A stretch of 64,000 bases of DNA, from the NCBI GenBank assembly GCA_030141605.1, contig JAQGDQ010000210.1:320553-384552 (forward strand), written 5' to 3'. Under the pieces are notes generated by a model. That model ran no database searches. It was not told the DNA's origin and worked only from the letters and a program-made list of their open reading frames with translations. Of this stretch, positions 50,041 through 62,306 are shown piece by piece; the first letter of the stretch is position 1, and each line of letters begins with the position of its first letter. The position numbers and the translations under genes are program-made. This DNA is from Tubiluchus corallicola (lineage: Eukaryota > Priapulida > Priapulimorpha > Priapulimorphida > Tubiluchidae).

Positions 50041-50828
50041 CTTTGTAATGAACGTCAACGAATCTAATTTAAATTAAAATAAAACATTAGCTAACTCCTA
50101 CAACAAACTTTTTGTAAGGATTTCGTGTAATCGACACCATTAAAAATTGTAGCGATTACTCCTGGACAATTGTGTCTGGATTATATCTGACATTCTGTTC
50201 CAGCCATTTCCCTTCTTCATAGAACATGTTAACCGCATGCCATGAGGGTGGCTACGACACCTCTACCGGTTTAATGTCTCTCTTTATTTGTCTTATCCCC
50301 CTCTCATTTAAATATTTGTATAAAATCATTCCAAAAATTCTATGCACAAAGAAAGCAAACCTGCAGTGCAACAAACTTAGCGAATGTGCAGAATGGCGGA
50401 AAGAACAACCCGCCTGCTAAAAATAAAATGTTTTCACAATAAATGTAGTCGCTCATCAAAGTTCTAGCTTGTTACACTGAAATGCGCAACAAAAACTCGG
50501 TTTTCAAATGTCACGTGTGAAATCGTCAATGCCTTCAAGCACTGCGATTTAAAGCTTCATAAAATACTGGAAAAGCAATGCTAACGGTGCTAATTAAGGC
50601 AAAGCGATTCGTTTACCTGCACGTCCCTACACATTCAACGCTTATAAATAACTCGTTTCGATTTATTAACCTTTTAAGCTGACAAAGCTCTGCCTAGATT
50701 TTGTCTAACTAAGAGATCTTGTATTTCTCTCCAGTATTTGTAGCTACTTGCAAATTCAGTTATCATTTCGCTTGTGATCGATTACTGCTTTAATTGTTAA
50801 AACTTATAGTTTTTATTATGCAAATTTC
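50041..50828. other. Intergenic, nothing recognised
   Basis: No supported feature. Confidence 0.4.
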
Positions 50829-51060
50829 AGGGCGACGAAATAGCCGAATAGTTACCGGTGCTGAAATTAAGCACCGTTAGCCTGTTTAGAAAATGGATAG
50901 CTATCTTTTCTGGAAACTGAAACCAGCTGTCATACTGCCTCTGGTTATTTCTCCAGCTGCGGGAGGAGGTTTAGGCAACCGAGCGTCATGTCTCTGCATA
51001 TCTCATCTTAGATGATCATCCTTGTAGAAGAAATGGGTTCCAGTCTGACCGCAGCCGTCT
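50829..51060 (+). mobile_element. SINE-like unit with tRNA-like head
   Basis: GGGCGACGAAATAGCCGAAT contains a box A-like TAGCCGAATAG. A perfect 7-bp stem with a 7-nt loop follows (50856-50862 with 50870-50876), as in a tRNA anticodon arm. The stretch GAAATTAAGCACCGTTAGCC also resembles the centre of 5S rRNA, so a 5S-derived or mixed head is possible. A box B-like GGGTTCCAGTC lies near 51036. About 230 bp, then a LINE-like tail. Confidence 0.5.
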
Positions 51061-51064
51061 ATAA

Positions 51065-51195
51065 TAATTCAATTCAATTTATTGCTCAAATACATATAAT
51101 GTACATTGGCCAAACACGGTACAGTACATACGTGTCAAACAGTGCATACATATAAAATTAATTCATATAAGCTTTGTGCAAAAGGTTATTTTCAG
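51065..51195 (-). mobile_element. LINE 3' tail remnant
   Basis: AATTCAATTCAATTTATTGC followed by sequence resembling 39310-39400 (TTGGCCAAACACGGTACAGT). Read on the minus strand it is the 3' end of the same LINE type. Confidence 0.45.
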
Positions 51196-51197
51196 TG

Positions 51198-51265
<68 letters not shown>
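51198..51265. repeat. ATA trinucleotide microsatellite
   Basis: About 22 ATA/AAT triplets. Confidence 0.95.
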
Positions 51266-53322
51266 TTCACATTTTTGGTATAATTTGTATTAACATAGAT
51301 AAGTTAGCAAACTAATTAAAAAGAAGTACACTGATACAAAATCACAGTATTTTTCAGCAATGAAAGAAAGGCAAAAATGACTTGAGTAGTATTTGTTTCA
51401 GCTATTTGGATAAACGTTTAAAATGAATAATTAACGAATGAGTTATGAAAAAATTATGATCAAAGTTTGCTGCCGTAATGCTCATTTCTTCTTTCCTGGA
51501 TATCGGAGATGTTGCCGACTTAAGTTCCTTGTACTAATAAGACATTTAGCAAGCCATTGATAATAACATTAGCTCGTCAATATTTACATCCTTCGGTACT
51601 TCTTTTGCATCTTCGCTTCGCCTCGGGCATTAATCACATCATCGGCTTCAAATCAATCACAATGCATAGAAAATTTGTGTAATTGTTATTCTAGTAGCAA
51701 TACAAGGAGTATTCTCTGGATATTAATGTTCAAATGTAGGCCTAATTTAAACATTGGTAGTCTTAAATGATAATGGCAGGACATTAAGAGTCTATTACGA
51801 AAAACAAGGCTGCTAAAAAAGAAAGTAGGAAAGAGTGGCACTCTAATGATATCACAGATTTAGATGGCATCAATCGCATTTATGGTAAATGACATCTGAG
51901 TTTAATTATTTACAGAAACGTTTTCCAAGATCTTTGACCACCGTTCTTTCAAACCTTGTCTTCAATAAAAAAAATGCATATAGCAACGCAGTGTATCCGT
52001 TATTAAGTATTACATATTTGTATTCTATGTATACTCATGGATCTCAAATTTATCAAAGCTGTTTATATGCAAGGAATACCGGAAAAGACATGGCTATTTA
52101 ATCCAACACAATCATCTGCAACATTCTAAACATAACCATCATGATCACACAATTCTACCTAGCAAAAATATGATGTATAAAAATTAATATTCAGGTCCAA
52201 CTATCCACATTGTTAAGGTTAAAAAGTTGTAGATGATTGGGTCTGAATAAAAGCCTTGTCCTTGCTTAAGTGTGTGCTGGCGATCTTAAGAATTTGCATT
52301 CCCATCAGCAATAAGTACATCTAAAACATTACTATACAGCAGTTACTATGTGTAGGCGTCAAGGCTTAATAAGAGATTTGTGCCAAGATAACAGCACCTG
52401 CTATTTTTTGTACCATAATGATCACAGAAAGAAGATTTTAACCATAATATATGAAACTATTTTTATAGGCATTTATTTGAAATAATTGACTTTGCCAAAC
52501 AGCAGATAAATGCTGATCTAGTTGCCACAGGTTGCAAAATTTTCAGAAGTGCAGTTTAACAAGTCTATCACGAAATATACATAACTATTCCAGTTGTTAA
52601 TTAAAATAATTAAAATGGCTAGATGGACCAATATATTGAAACTGGTTCGGTATTAATACTAAAAAACTAGGTTTCCGCATTCTGGAATTATAGCTTTGTG
52701 CATTATCTCTTCAGATGAAACCATATGTAACTGGCTAGACTCTACTAATGCTAACTAGCTTAGTTATATCGTAACGCACAATGTTCTAGATCTCAGTACG
52801 AAGATTAATTGTTGTACATTTCCCATGAGTTATAGACTGAATGTCGAGTCTGTTGATTCAGTGCATGTAACCTTTAGCATTACAACAATACTGATACAAG
52901 ATGCTTCAGGTGAACACAAAACATATAAAAAGAATTTTTCGCTTTGTTCGTCATTTTTGCTCACGTCACGGAATACCTCTATAGATGCATGAATTCAATT
53001 TCTCTAGCAACACGTATAGCAGTCCTACTTTTTCTAGGTTTTCTCCAAATCACTCTTGTTGTGATAATAATGAGATGACAACAAAGCTAATGACTTAAGG
53101 TCAAATAATTTTGGAACCAGTGATCAAAAGCTTTAGTTTGACCACTGTTAGGTACGTTTCGTATTCACCGTAAGAATGACATGCGAAAAACGGGAATACT
53201 CACTGACTGATTTGATTTAAATCTTTATTTCAAATCGTTCTTTCAAGACTTGTTCATATAAAAATACACAATATGCACAACAAGTGTTACAAAAAGGAAA
53301 ATATAAAATGCACTTAAAATAC
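51266..53322. other. Intergenic, nothing recognised
   Basis: AT-rich; only short unsupported open frames. Confidence 0.4.
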
Positions 53323-53870
53323 ACTGACTGACTGACTGACTGACTGACTGACTGACTGACTGAATGACTGACTGACTGACTGACTGACTGACTGACTGAC
53401 TGACTGACTGACTGACTGACTCACTGACTGACTGACTAACTGGATGACTGACTCACTGGCTAAACTGAAATGACTGATTGACTGATTGGCTGACTGACTG
53501 ATTCGCTGACTAAACTGAACTGATAGACTGACTCACTGACTAGACTGACTGACTGACTGACTGACTGAATGAATGAATGAATGAATGAATGAATGAATGA
53601 ATGAATGAATGAATGAATGAATGAATGAATGAATGAATGAATGAATGAATGAATGAATGAATGAATGAATGAATGAATAAACTGAACTGACTGGCTGGCT
53701 GACTGACTTACTGACTAATCTGAAACAATGAATGAATGAATGACGACCAACCGACCGACTGACTGGTAGAGACACAAACAAACAGGCAGGCAAATCGAAT
53801 GACAGACAAATGGAAGAGTGAGCAAACAAACAAACTGAGAATTAGTGGACAAACAAACAAACAAACAAAC
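53323..53870. repeat. Compound tetranucleotide array GACT / GAAT / ACAA
   Basis: A long GACT block with variants, a GAAT block (about 53564-53676), mixed GACT/GGCT units, then AACA-type units near the end. The reading frames across it are artefacts. Confidence 0.95.
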
Positions 53871-55249
53871 AGTCGAATAAACAGCAAACCAATAAATTTT
53901 CCGTGAGCGGACTGTGAATACCGCTCAAACATACAACTGTTGATCAGTGAGAAATTTAAAAAGCAGAATTTTTTAATTTTTATAGTTAATTTTGAAATTT
54001 TTCCGGTGTACATGGTAAACTTCATAAATTTTCAGTAATCCTTGTTTATACAGGTAGCAAATGATATATAAACAAAAGGTAAAAATCAAGTTTTATATAA
54101 TCAAAATGCAATGAAATTTTTAAACAATAAACCTTTTGCTGAACTTTCAAGTATATTTACTTGAACAATTATTTCTCAAAGTGCTGATATGAAAACGATA
54201 AAATCAATGCAGCTGCAAGAACAACATCCGGGTATTTAAGCTAATTAAACGGACTTTCGTCCTTCAAACATAGAAAAGATCATTGTAACATAATCAATGA
54301 AAAATTTTGATTTTGTTTATTAACTGTGACCGTGCGTGCACCCCCGTGCGCGCCATTCAAGTATGCAAGTTTTGTTAAGCTTGCATTTTAATCTCGAGAT
54401 AAACCCGAAACTTGCCTGACAGACGCATGAGCTTATTATCTCAGCTTGGATACTAGCCTCTTGTGTTGTGCCCCAGCGTTAATAACAACTAAATAAATTT
54501 GGGCCAAGGTAGACTTGATCTGACTGCGGATAAAGGGACTGATGATGGCGGTGCTTTTTATAGAGATTATAAGGCAGCAAAGAAGTATAAGGCCTAAAAC
54601 TGGAAAATTGGAGCGATAGCTACGCTAAAGCTCCCTAGGTGTATGTTACAAAAATACGCATGGAAATATACTAAGCTGACATATACAATGCAATGAAATA
54701 TACTAAGCTGACATATACAATGCATACAGTTATCGTATTATAAAGTTGATATGCTTTCTTGCAGTCGTTTAGCTCCACAAAGAACATTCTCAATGTAAAT
54801 GAGAATTAGTGTCCTAAAAATAAGCGTAATATTGTTACAAAATTTCAAAATGAATTGGCCGCTGAAAATAACATAGTGTAATGTGTAATGTAGTACTCGT
54901 CCAACCACTGTAGCGAAATTAACGTTAAACTTTTAATTAACAGTAATACTGTCTATTATTCATTTATTTATTTATTAAGAACATTTAAAAATATACGATA
55001 TTTTATAAAAGATGAGACTGGCAGGCTACACGTCAGCCTATAAGATTTACTAATCTTGATAATTAATGTTATTTTGCTTATTGATCTGTTTGGGTATTTG
55101 ATGTGATTGTACCACGAGTTCGAATAAATGATATATATATATATATTGAAGCGTCAAACACGATTAACAATAGTCCTGGATAAATCCTAACATTAATGCA
55201 TAATTAGTTAAATTTATAGGAGTGGCTAGACTAGAAAACCGTGTGATTT
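53871..55249. other. Intergenic, with a 36-bp duplication
   Basis: GAAATATACTAAGCTGACAT and following bases occur twice in tandem at about 54662-54724. A short TA run lies at 55131-55146. Nothing else. Confidence 0.5.
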
Positions 55250-55810
55250 GTTCGCTACCCCGTCCCTATAACCCTTTATTGAACCATACTGTATTGTGTT
55301 AATGTATTACTAACGCATAAGAGACTAAATGGAAATTTAATTGAATTGAATTGAAAAATTGGATACAGAAGTTTACACTGAATAAGATTCCCTATTGCTT
55401 ACATTAAAAACGCGGCAATATAAAGAATCAATAAAATATACACATGCAAGGTCTAAATTTATCAAAATTGGAAGATATCATTGAACCAGGTTAAAAGTGT
55501 TTTATAAAAATGTAAATTTACAATATTTTAACAAACAAGTTTCGACTATAGCATCATACTAACAACTGATAGACTAGATGAATTGACAATATTATTACTG
55601 AAGTCATTCCAGACACTACAAATTTTGTTTGAAAAAGTATATTTATTCAAGCTTAATCAAGAAGAGCTGATTAACCGTTCATAATTATTATGTCATCGCA
55701 AATGTGTGATGGGAGCAAAAGTGAAGAAATTTTCAAAATTTAAATCTAGCAGTTTATGCGCGATGTTATACACATTATTATACACTAAGTACATATTTCA
55801 CAAATTCATG
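55250..55810 (-). mobile_element. CR1/Jockey-like LINE, C-terminal remnant and 3' UTR
   Basis: The minus strand reads YNNVYNIAHKLLDLNFENFF, a stop-broken middle, then KYTFSNKICSVWNDFSNNIV and NSSSLSVVS: the common FxxRVxxxWNxLPxxVVxAxSL end of CR1/Jockey-like ORF2. AT-rich 3' UTR with TTCAATTCAATTCAATT follows to about 55250. Several stops; inactive. Confidence 0.78.
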
Positions 55811-57779
55811 ATACTCGTAAAATGGTACTCGTACTCGTGTTCAGGTAAAGAAAATTTCTTTGATGTCATGCCAGCTTGTATTAGAACTGATTCACAAAGT
55901 GTAATCTTCGGTTTTAATGTTTTACAAGCCTATTCTTGCGTAACTTCAGAACTTTGGGTTTTAACCTTTGCTAAAAATGATAAATTCGATAAACTCGATA
56001 AAAGACATACAAAAAATTCAAACCTAAATTACACATGTTGTTGAAAACAGTTTGTACAAAAAATCAGAGCTTGCACCTGAGGATAAATGACCATTTCCCA
56101 CAGAGTATGATGAGAAACGCATACTTCAAAACATAACTTATACAAAATCGATATCTTTTGAATTTAATACTTAAACTAAGTAATATCAAAAGGAGAAATG
56201 CTGATGCTGTGTTTTCTATCATTACTGGGCGTATATTAAGCTACACTGAAATAGCATCCTACATCTCTTAAGCATCATTCTGAAATACTTATATCATATC
56301 AATTAAGCATGTTGAACTCAAAAGTGATTCGTCTGTATCAGACTCATCTGAGATGCCTAATTTATATCATTCTCAAAATGTACGTGGTCATACAATGGTC
56401 ATAGTTTATATAACGTAGAAAGTTTATTGAGTAATACAAAACTCAAATTGAGTAGTCAATTTTCAGACATATATTGAGCAGTACGTATAATATTTAAGTT
56501 TAGCAGTTTAATATCACACTTAATTCGTCAAAATTACGTTCCTATTCAAATTAATTAATGTCACACATTAACGGGCACATGAAAATCGAAAGCAAAATGT
56601 CCAGTTAACGAATTGAATTGCCCAAAACACCCTGACTTATATTGACTTAAATATATGTGACTATATCAGTCTTAAACTGAGTAGTTTTCATACTCAGTTT
56701 ATATCTTACAAAGTAAATTTATGTACAAGTATCAGCGACGAACTGGTTGTGAGTAAATTTGCTAGACAGCAAAACTTTCCCAAGCTGAAATTCGAAGATC
56801 TACCCGTTTAGAAGTGTGTTTTACAACAAAATAGTATACGGCGCTCTTAAGATAAAGAATATATATATACAAATATATATACATATATCATATACAAATT
56901 GGGCTATTTTAAATTCATCAAATACCAATTAACAACCTACAGTTAAATGGAAGTTATTGAATAATAAAAAAAGCATTTATACAAAGCAAAATTAGTCGCA
57001 CAAAATTACCTTATCCTCGTGCAAGTGTATTAACGATGCTACGTCTGTTTTTTTAATTGCTGCGTATTATGCTATAATTTGTTGTAACTCATTTTGATAC
57101 ATCAGGTAAAATGGGGATAATGTCGGGACAAAAGTGACTTTTTTTAGGTTTTTATCTACATTTTTACAATTTTCTTTGAATAATGCCTGATAAACTAAAG
57201 CAATGCTGTTAAGGTTTCAGGAAGTACAGAAAAGGGGGTGGCTGCATAAAATGAAAAATGCTGTAATAATTAAATGCTTTACTACGTCATTCCAAAAAAT
57301 GGGGTAATGCCGAACACTTGCAAGTAATGTCGGATGTAATTAACAACATTGTGGTTACGGCATTTGAATTCTTTGAAATGGTTTTTAACATCGGGATTGA
57401 TCAGTGACGACATGAAAGAAATGTTATAGAATAGAATAGGCAAGAGCCAATTCCCTCGTAGACATTTTCTCCTGTGAACGTGTTCCTTGTTCATTTGTGA
57501 TGGCTGAGGCATCACTGCTGAGGTTTTCCTCTCTTATTTTATTTGTTTTTTTATATTTGCAATATTTTTGACGGCCGTTTCGATAACGATTTTCTCTCCA
57601 TGTTTCTAAAACGATTAAAATCATATTATTTTTTTTAATGATTTTTATTATTTTTTGCTCAAATGTCTAAAAAAATCAACTTTATTTACTTTCATAAACA
57701 ATTAATTCCGGCGAAAAGTCGTGCATAAAAATGCAATTGTCCAACATTAATCTAGGCTTTCGTGTAAAGTCGGACTGTA
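55811..57779. other. Intergenic, nothing recognised
   Basis: AT-rich; no supported feature. Confidence 0.4.
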
Positions 57780-57836
57780 CTGTACATTTGACTGTACTGT
57801 ACTGTACTGTACTGTACTGTACTGTACTGTACTGCA
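57780..57836. repeat. CTGTA pentanucleotide microsatellite
   Basis: About nine ACTGT/CTGTA units in a row. Confidence 0.95.
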
Positions 57837-58254
57837 AGTGAATTATACAATAAACAAACAAATACGGTGTTTTATAGAGTGTTACATGAAAGTATTAGAG
57901 AAGAAGTAACTTACAAAATAAACCGTTTCTGAAGAGAATGCTGTAAATAATTTTATATATAATTAATGTGTTAGGTCTGTTTATCGGAAAATAAAAAATA
58001 GTTAGTACAATTATGGATAAACGTACTCACTGCTAGAAGGCGAACAGCTAAACAATGGTGAACATGCCAGTCTAAACATGAGATGTTGTAGTATTAACAA
58101 TGAAAGGAAAAAACAACTGGTAATTAAGTGGGTTTTAGGAAAACGTAAAACTCATTGCCTGATCATTAACCAATGCCCGGCTAATCACTTTACCCTATAC
58201 GTACGTTAAAATATATACTCGCAAAATGCCTTAGTCAATTTTTGCTCGTTCATA
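57837..58254. other. Intergenic, nothing recognised
   Basis: AT-rich; no supported feature. Confidence 0.4.
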
Positions 58255-58458
58255 CTACTTCTTCAGTTCGTTGTTTTCATCCATTCTTTTACTAGTTTGC
58301 TCATCCAACGCCTGTATTTTCATTACATTCTCATGCAAGCACTCGAAATGGAAAAAACTATACCGACCACTTTCAAAAAATGAGACTAACAGGGCCAATA
58401 AGCACAAGAGCATTACAGCATCCGTAGCAGCCTCGTTGAGTTCTTTGCTGCTGAGCAA
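58255..58458 (-). CDS. Candidate small membrane protein or terminal exon
   Basis: Minus-strand frame of 67 codons ending in TAG; the first internal ATG gives 52 residues. It reads KELNEAATDAVMLLCLLALL, then VSFFESGRYSFF, and ends IQALDEQTSKRMDENNELKK: one hydrophobic segment followed by a charged, helix-prone tail. An ATG slightly upstream (MTAAKFAQQQ) is in another frame, so a frameshift, an exon junction or chance are all possible. No family recognised. Confidence 0.28.
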   Translation of the reverse strand: MLSSKELNEAATDAVMLLCLLALLVSFFESGRYSFFHFECLHENVMKIQALDEQTSKRMDENNELKK

Positions 58459-59254
58459 ACTTAGCAGCAGTCATCTTGTATTTGTTTAGAAAATGTGGAA
58501 AAGTAAATGCAATTATGAATAAATTACACGCAGCAATGGAGATAACCTTATTGTTAACTAGCTGTCAGACAATGTTTACTGAAAACTTGCATTTCCAATT
58601 AAATTCACACATTTCCTGATGGTTGTCATACATGTGCCAGAACAATTAATAAGAGTAACACAGTCATTTTGCAAATTTCTGCTAATTGATTAAATTGTAT
58701 AATTATTTTTGAGGCTCGTTTGAACCGTTTAAATAACAGAATGTTAATTATCCTTTAATAAATAGACAAATTGGTTTAGATTGACATGTTTTCAAGAGCT
58801 ACACTGACGCGCAGTGTCAATGTCATTTAAAGGAAAACTCAGTTACATGAAAATTCTTTGCATTTTCGACCCTAAAAGGTTTACATTTTAGACTCACTTG
58901 ATGGATTTTCTGCGAAAGTAACTTATGGTAATTATTTTTTACAATATAAAATTTCTTGAGTTTAATTAGTATTAAACTGTTTAACCTGTTCAAACAATTA
59001 ACTTCGAAATCAATTCGAAAAATCAATGAAACGGAAATTTTTTATGTAACTATCAGTGAATCTTCCAGACTTTGCTAAAAACTTTCGTCCAAGTGTGAGT
59101 TGACCATATGTCAGTGTTTGAATCAAATCGAAAGTTTCAGTGAAAAAGGAAACATGTTCTTTTTTAATCAAATATATTTTGCGTACGGACGTAGTTTATA
59201 GCTGCAGTAGTGGGTGGTAGACAAAAACAGTGCAAAAAAGCAAAAAGCTAATTA
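58459..59254. other. Intergenic, nothing recognised
   Basis: AT-rich; no supported feature. Confidence 0.4.
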
Positions 59255-59354
59255 ATCTCTCTCGCGCTCTCTCTTTTACTCTCTTTCTCTCTTTCTGTCT
59301 TTCTCTCTTTCCTCTTTTCCCTTCCTCCCTCTCTCTCTCTCCCTCTCTCCCACT

Positions 59355-59393
<39 letters not shown>

Positions 59394-59545
59394 TCCCTCT
59401 CTCCCACTCTCTCCCCCTCTCCCCCCTCTCTCTCTCTCTCTCTTTCTCTCTTACTCTCTTTCTCTCTTTCTGTCTCTCTTTCTCCCTCTCCCCCTCTCTC
59501 TTCCCCTCTGTCTCTCCCTCTGTATCTCTCTCTCTCTCTTTCTCT
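59255..59545. repeat. Degenerate CT-rich microsatellite
   Basis: About 290 bp of CT with CTTT, CCC and TGT interruptions. Confidence 0.95.
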
Positions 59546-61107
59546 AACTTTCTGCAATATTGCTACGTTTTCAAAGGTCACGATAACAACTTAACAAAAT
59601 TAACAAACATTTCAATTTCATCTAATTATTATTGGTTAACTGATCTTCAAGTTCATTCTGTAAACAATTATTAAAATATCATCCACTGAATGCCCTTATT
59701 CAGCTGATGCTAGCCAGACACGCCAGTAAGTTGAGACTTCAGTTTGTCAGCTTCTGTTCATCTTGTTATCAACTCATTAAGACAGCTTGGTCAAATTGGT
59801 CTCTTCCAATTTCAAGGTTGGACATTGTTTAGGGAAAGTAATGATAATTAATAAGACCCTGCGCGGGTAGTAAACAGTTGCCACAAACAATGAGGCCTCT
59901 ATTAACCAAAATTTAGCGCATGAAAGTTGTTTGTGAAGAAACACTGACTTCGTAAAACCGATGTTATCGTCTGACATTGGCAGTGAAAAGTAAAAGCTGG
60001 GTCAGTAGAGCATTTTCGCTACGATAAATATGTAACTGAAAAGGAAGGGAGACAGTCGTTCCTGCAGCGGCGTACTCACACACTTGTGCATTTTTGGATT
60101 CAAGTAGGCGAAACAAACAGGTACGTTTCTTTTAAGAACAAGTTGCTGCTTAGCCTAATAGTTCCATATACATGCTTTATACGGTCACACTAAAAACGTT
60201 CCGTATACACATTCAGTTATTAAAGGTTGAGAAGAAAATATTTTAACACTTTTGCAAAAACGTTTTGAAGAACCTTTGTAGAATGTAAAAAGTGGCATGT
60301 TGAATAATACGAATGTTGAAAAAAATTTAGATTAAAAAGTTGAAAATAGCATCTAGAATGATATTTCTTAATCTTTACTGCCGCAGAGAAAGATAAAAAG
60401 ACGACTTTTGTAGTGAAAGATGTAGTCCAAATAAGTACAGGCCTAGTTTTCCGAATTTTCTAAATTTTGTGATCAGCTGCAAAAAACGCAAAAATACATA
60501 ATTCATGCAAACTAAAAAAATTTCTATGGAAAACACAACTGGCTGTACAATTAATTTCATAAAAATGCATTATATAAACTAATTTAAACCTGTTGCAAAC
60601 TGAAATTTAGATTTTTAAAATCCCAATTCTTGTATAAACAATCGTAGGTACTACATGATTCTAATCAAGCTTCTTTTTTTCTGCCGCCAATCTTAAATTT
60701 TTAAAGTATAATAAAATGCTTATTTCACCTTTTAAGTGTCATATGTTACATGTGTTTCATAGCTGCACACAAAACTGCAATAAAGTCTCAGTTAAAAAGT
60801 TACAATCATCTCCAAACTCGAGACGTTTCGCTTGATTTCTTGGCATTTAAGTAAATGTTATTTTCCTTTAGGTTTCAAAATTTCTAAAATACACGGGTTA
60901 CGCTTAATATTACTAATAGTTTAAGAAAGTTCTACTTTAAGAGAGTTTTGTAGTACGCATTTTTGTTATCCTATTATGGATTTGTTGTCCATTCTGATCC
61001 TAGTTTTAAAGTTCATATAATCAAAAATCAATACAATAGTCCTAGTAGTCCTACGCAGTGTTCTGGCGGAGCGTTCATCATGCCTATAACTTATCCCCCA
61101 CAGAAGT
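59546..61107. other. Intergenic, nothing recognised
   Basis: AT-rich; no supported feature. Confidence 0.4.
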
Positions 61108-61300
61108 TTAATGCGGCGTTTACCGGACATCCGGAATGCGATATTGCGTAAAAATACTTTATATTGTTTTCAATGAGCGGTTTATCAGATCTGTGTTGTT
61201 GCGTTATTTTTTCTGTAGCTATTTCCTAATGATTTGTTATACGCAGCTGCGTACGCAGTAACGAATAACGCATTCCGGATGTCAGGTACACGCCGCTTAA
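61108..61300. mobile_element. 185-bp palindromic MITE with TTAA flanks
   Basis: The element at 61112-61296 is flanked by TTAA on both sides. Inverted ends are GCGGCGTTTACCGGACATCC and (reverse complement of the right end) GCGGCGTGTACCTGACATCC, continuing GGAATGCG. The core resembles the element at 45560-45762. TTAA target duplications occur with piggyBac and Kolobok transposons. Confidence 0.78.
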
Positions 61301-61423
61301 TTGTTTTCTTTAATTCTCGTTTCAGTGCTTCTCGTTAGTCTTAGTTATTATAATTAGCGCATGCGCTACAGACAGGACTATTTTTTAAAGATATAACATG
61401 CTTCTTGATCAATTTAGAGGGAG

Positions 61424-61736
61424 ACAGGATGATTTTTCATATACTATTTCATTTTCAAGTACGATAAAAAGCATACATTTAACATCAATGATACTGCAAA
61501 AGCGCTTCTGATAATTAAATAATAGATTAAAATCTTAATTAATATACTTGTGCTGTTGAAAATTATGTTTAGTTGTGACGTCATCAATAACTAAGTTCGC
61601 GCCGTTAATTAAGTTTTTAACCTCTTATTTAATTACAAGATTCACTTTTGCAGTTATCAGAGATGTTAAAATGTATACTTTTTGTCATACTTCAAAATGG
61701 GGTATGAAATAGAAAAATTATCCTGTTTTCCTTTAA
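61424..61736. mobile_element. Fold-back element of family A
   Basis: Left arm ACAGGATGATTTTTCATATA and right arm (reverse complement) ACAGGATAATTTTTCTATTT begin an inverted pair of about 130 bp. Both arms match the start of family A at 6925, 17922 and 24525. The centre matches family A's TTGATGACATCAC segment. TTTA on both outer sides is a possible target duplication. Confidence 0.78.
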
Positions 61737-62065
61737 TGTGAGTCGTTGTCCGGTCCGAAACTTAGTTCATTGTCCAGGAAGCTTTTATAAAATGAGACAC
61801 TAAAGACTGAACTGATAGAGATATATGATGGGTATGCTCCTGTTTGTGTCACAAAATTAATCAGGGTCCCGGATGTGTACCTCTTCTGTAACCATATGAA
61901 GGGGGTAGTCAAGGAAAACTCACTTCCCGTAGTGATGTTTATACCTGTGTGACGGTTTACATTGCTAAAAAGTGGTAGAGTATTCCCCGCATAGTACGGA
62001 CGGGGTTTTAGTCGCATTTGGAAATGGCAGATAAACCGTCTAGAAACAGTGTTCTTAGCTGTCAC
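61737..62065 (-). pseudogene. Orphan coding-like fragment, family unknown
   Basis: A minus-strand open stretch of about 110 codons with mixed, protein-like composition, including RLKPRPYYAGNTLPLF, TTPFIWLQKRYTSGTLINF and SISSVFSVSFYKSFLDNELS. The alternating hydrophobic pattern and TSGTLINF could fit a concanavalin/LamG-like beta-sandwich; this is a guess from pattern only. It has no clear start, and the frame ends at the border of the fold-back element. Possibly a broken exon or chance. Confidence 0.3.
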
Positions 62066-62190
62066 CCAATCACTTACTGACCGTGTTCGCTATTGCTTAA
62101 ATCCGACCGCTGACATACGCATTCAGCTTAATTGCTCGAACATATTTTCTAAAGAACACGTGAAATGATTAAACAATTATACGTGAAAAA

Positions 62191-62196
62191 TATAAA
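62191..62196 (+). promoter_or_regulatory. Possible TATA box of the third gene
   Basis: TATAAA about 115 bp before the start codon at 62307. If used, the first exon could include the start directly; alternatively the TTTTTCAG at 62295-62302 is an acceptor after an upstream noncoding exon. Confidence 0.35.
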
Positions 62197-62306
62197 GTGT
62201 GTTTTTCTTCAATGTATATAATAGACAACATATCTTACTACAATTTATTTATCTAGTTAAAAAGTTTTTGCATAAATGTAATTTATATGATTTGTTTTTC
62301 AGCAAC

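Noticed and set aside
55706-56044. 112-codon plus-strand frame
   Set aside because: It partly overlaps a LINE remnant on the opposite strand and has no start context or recognisable domain.
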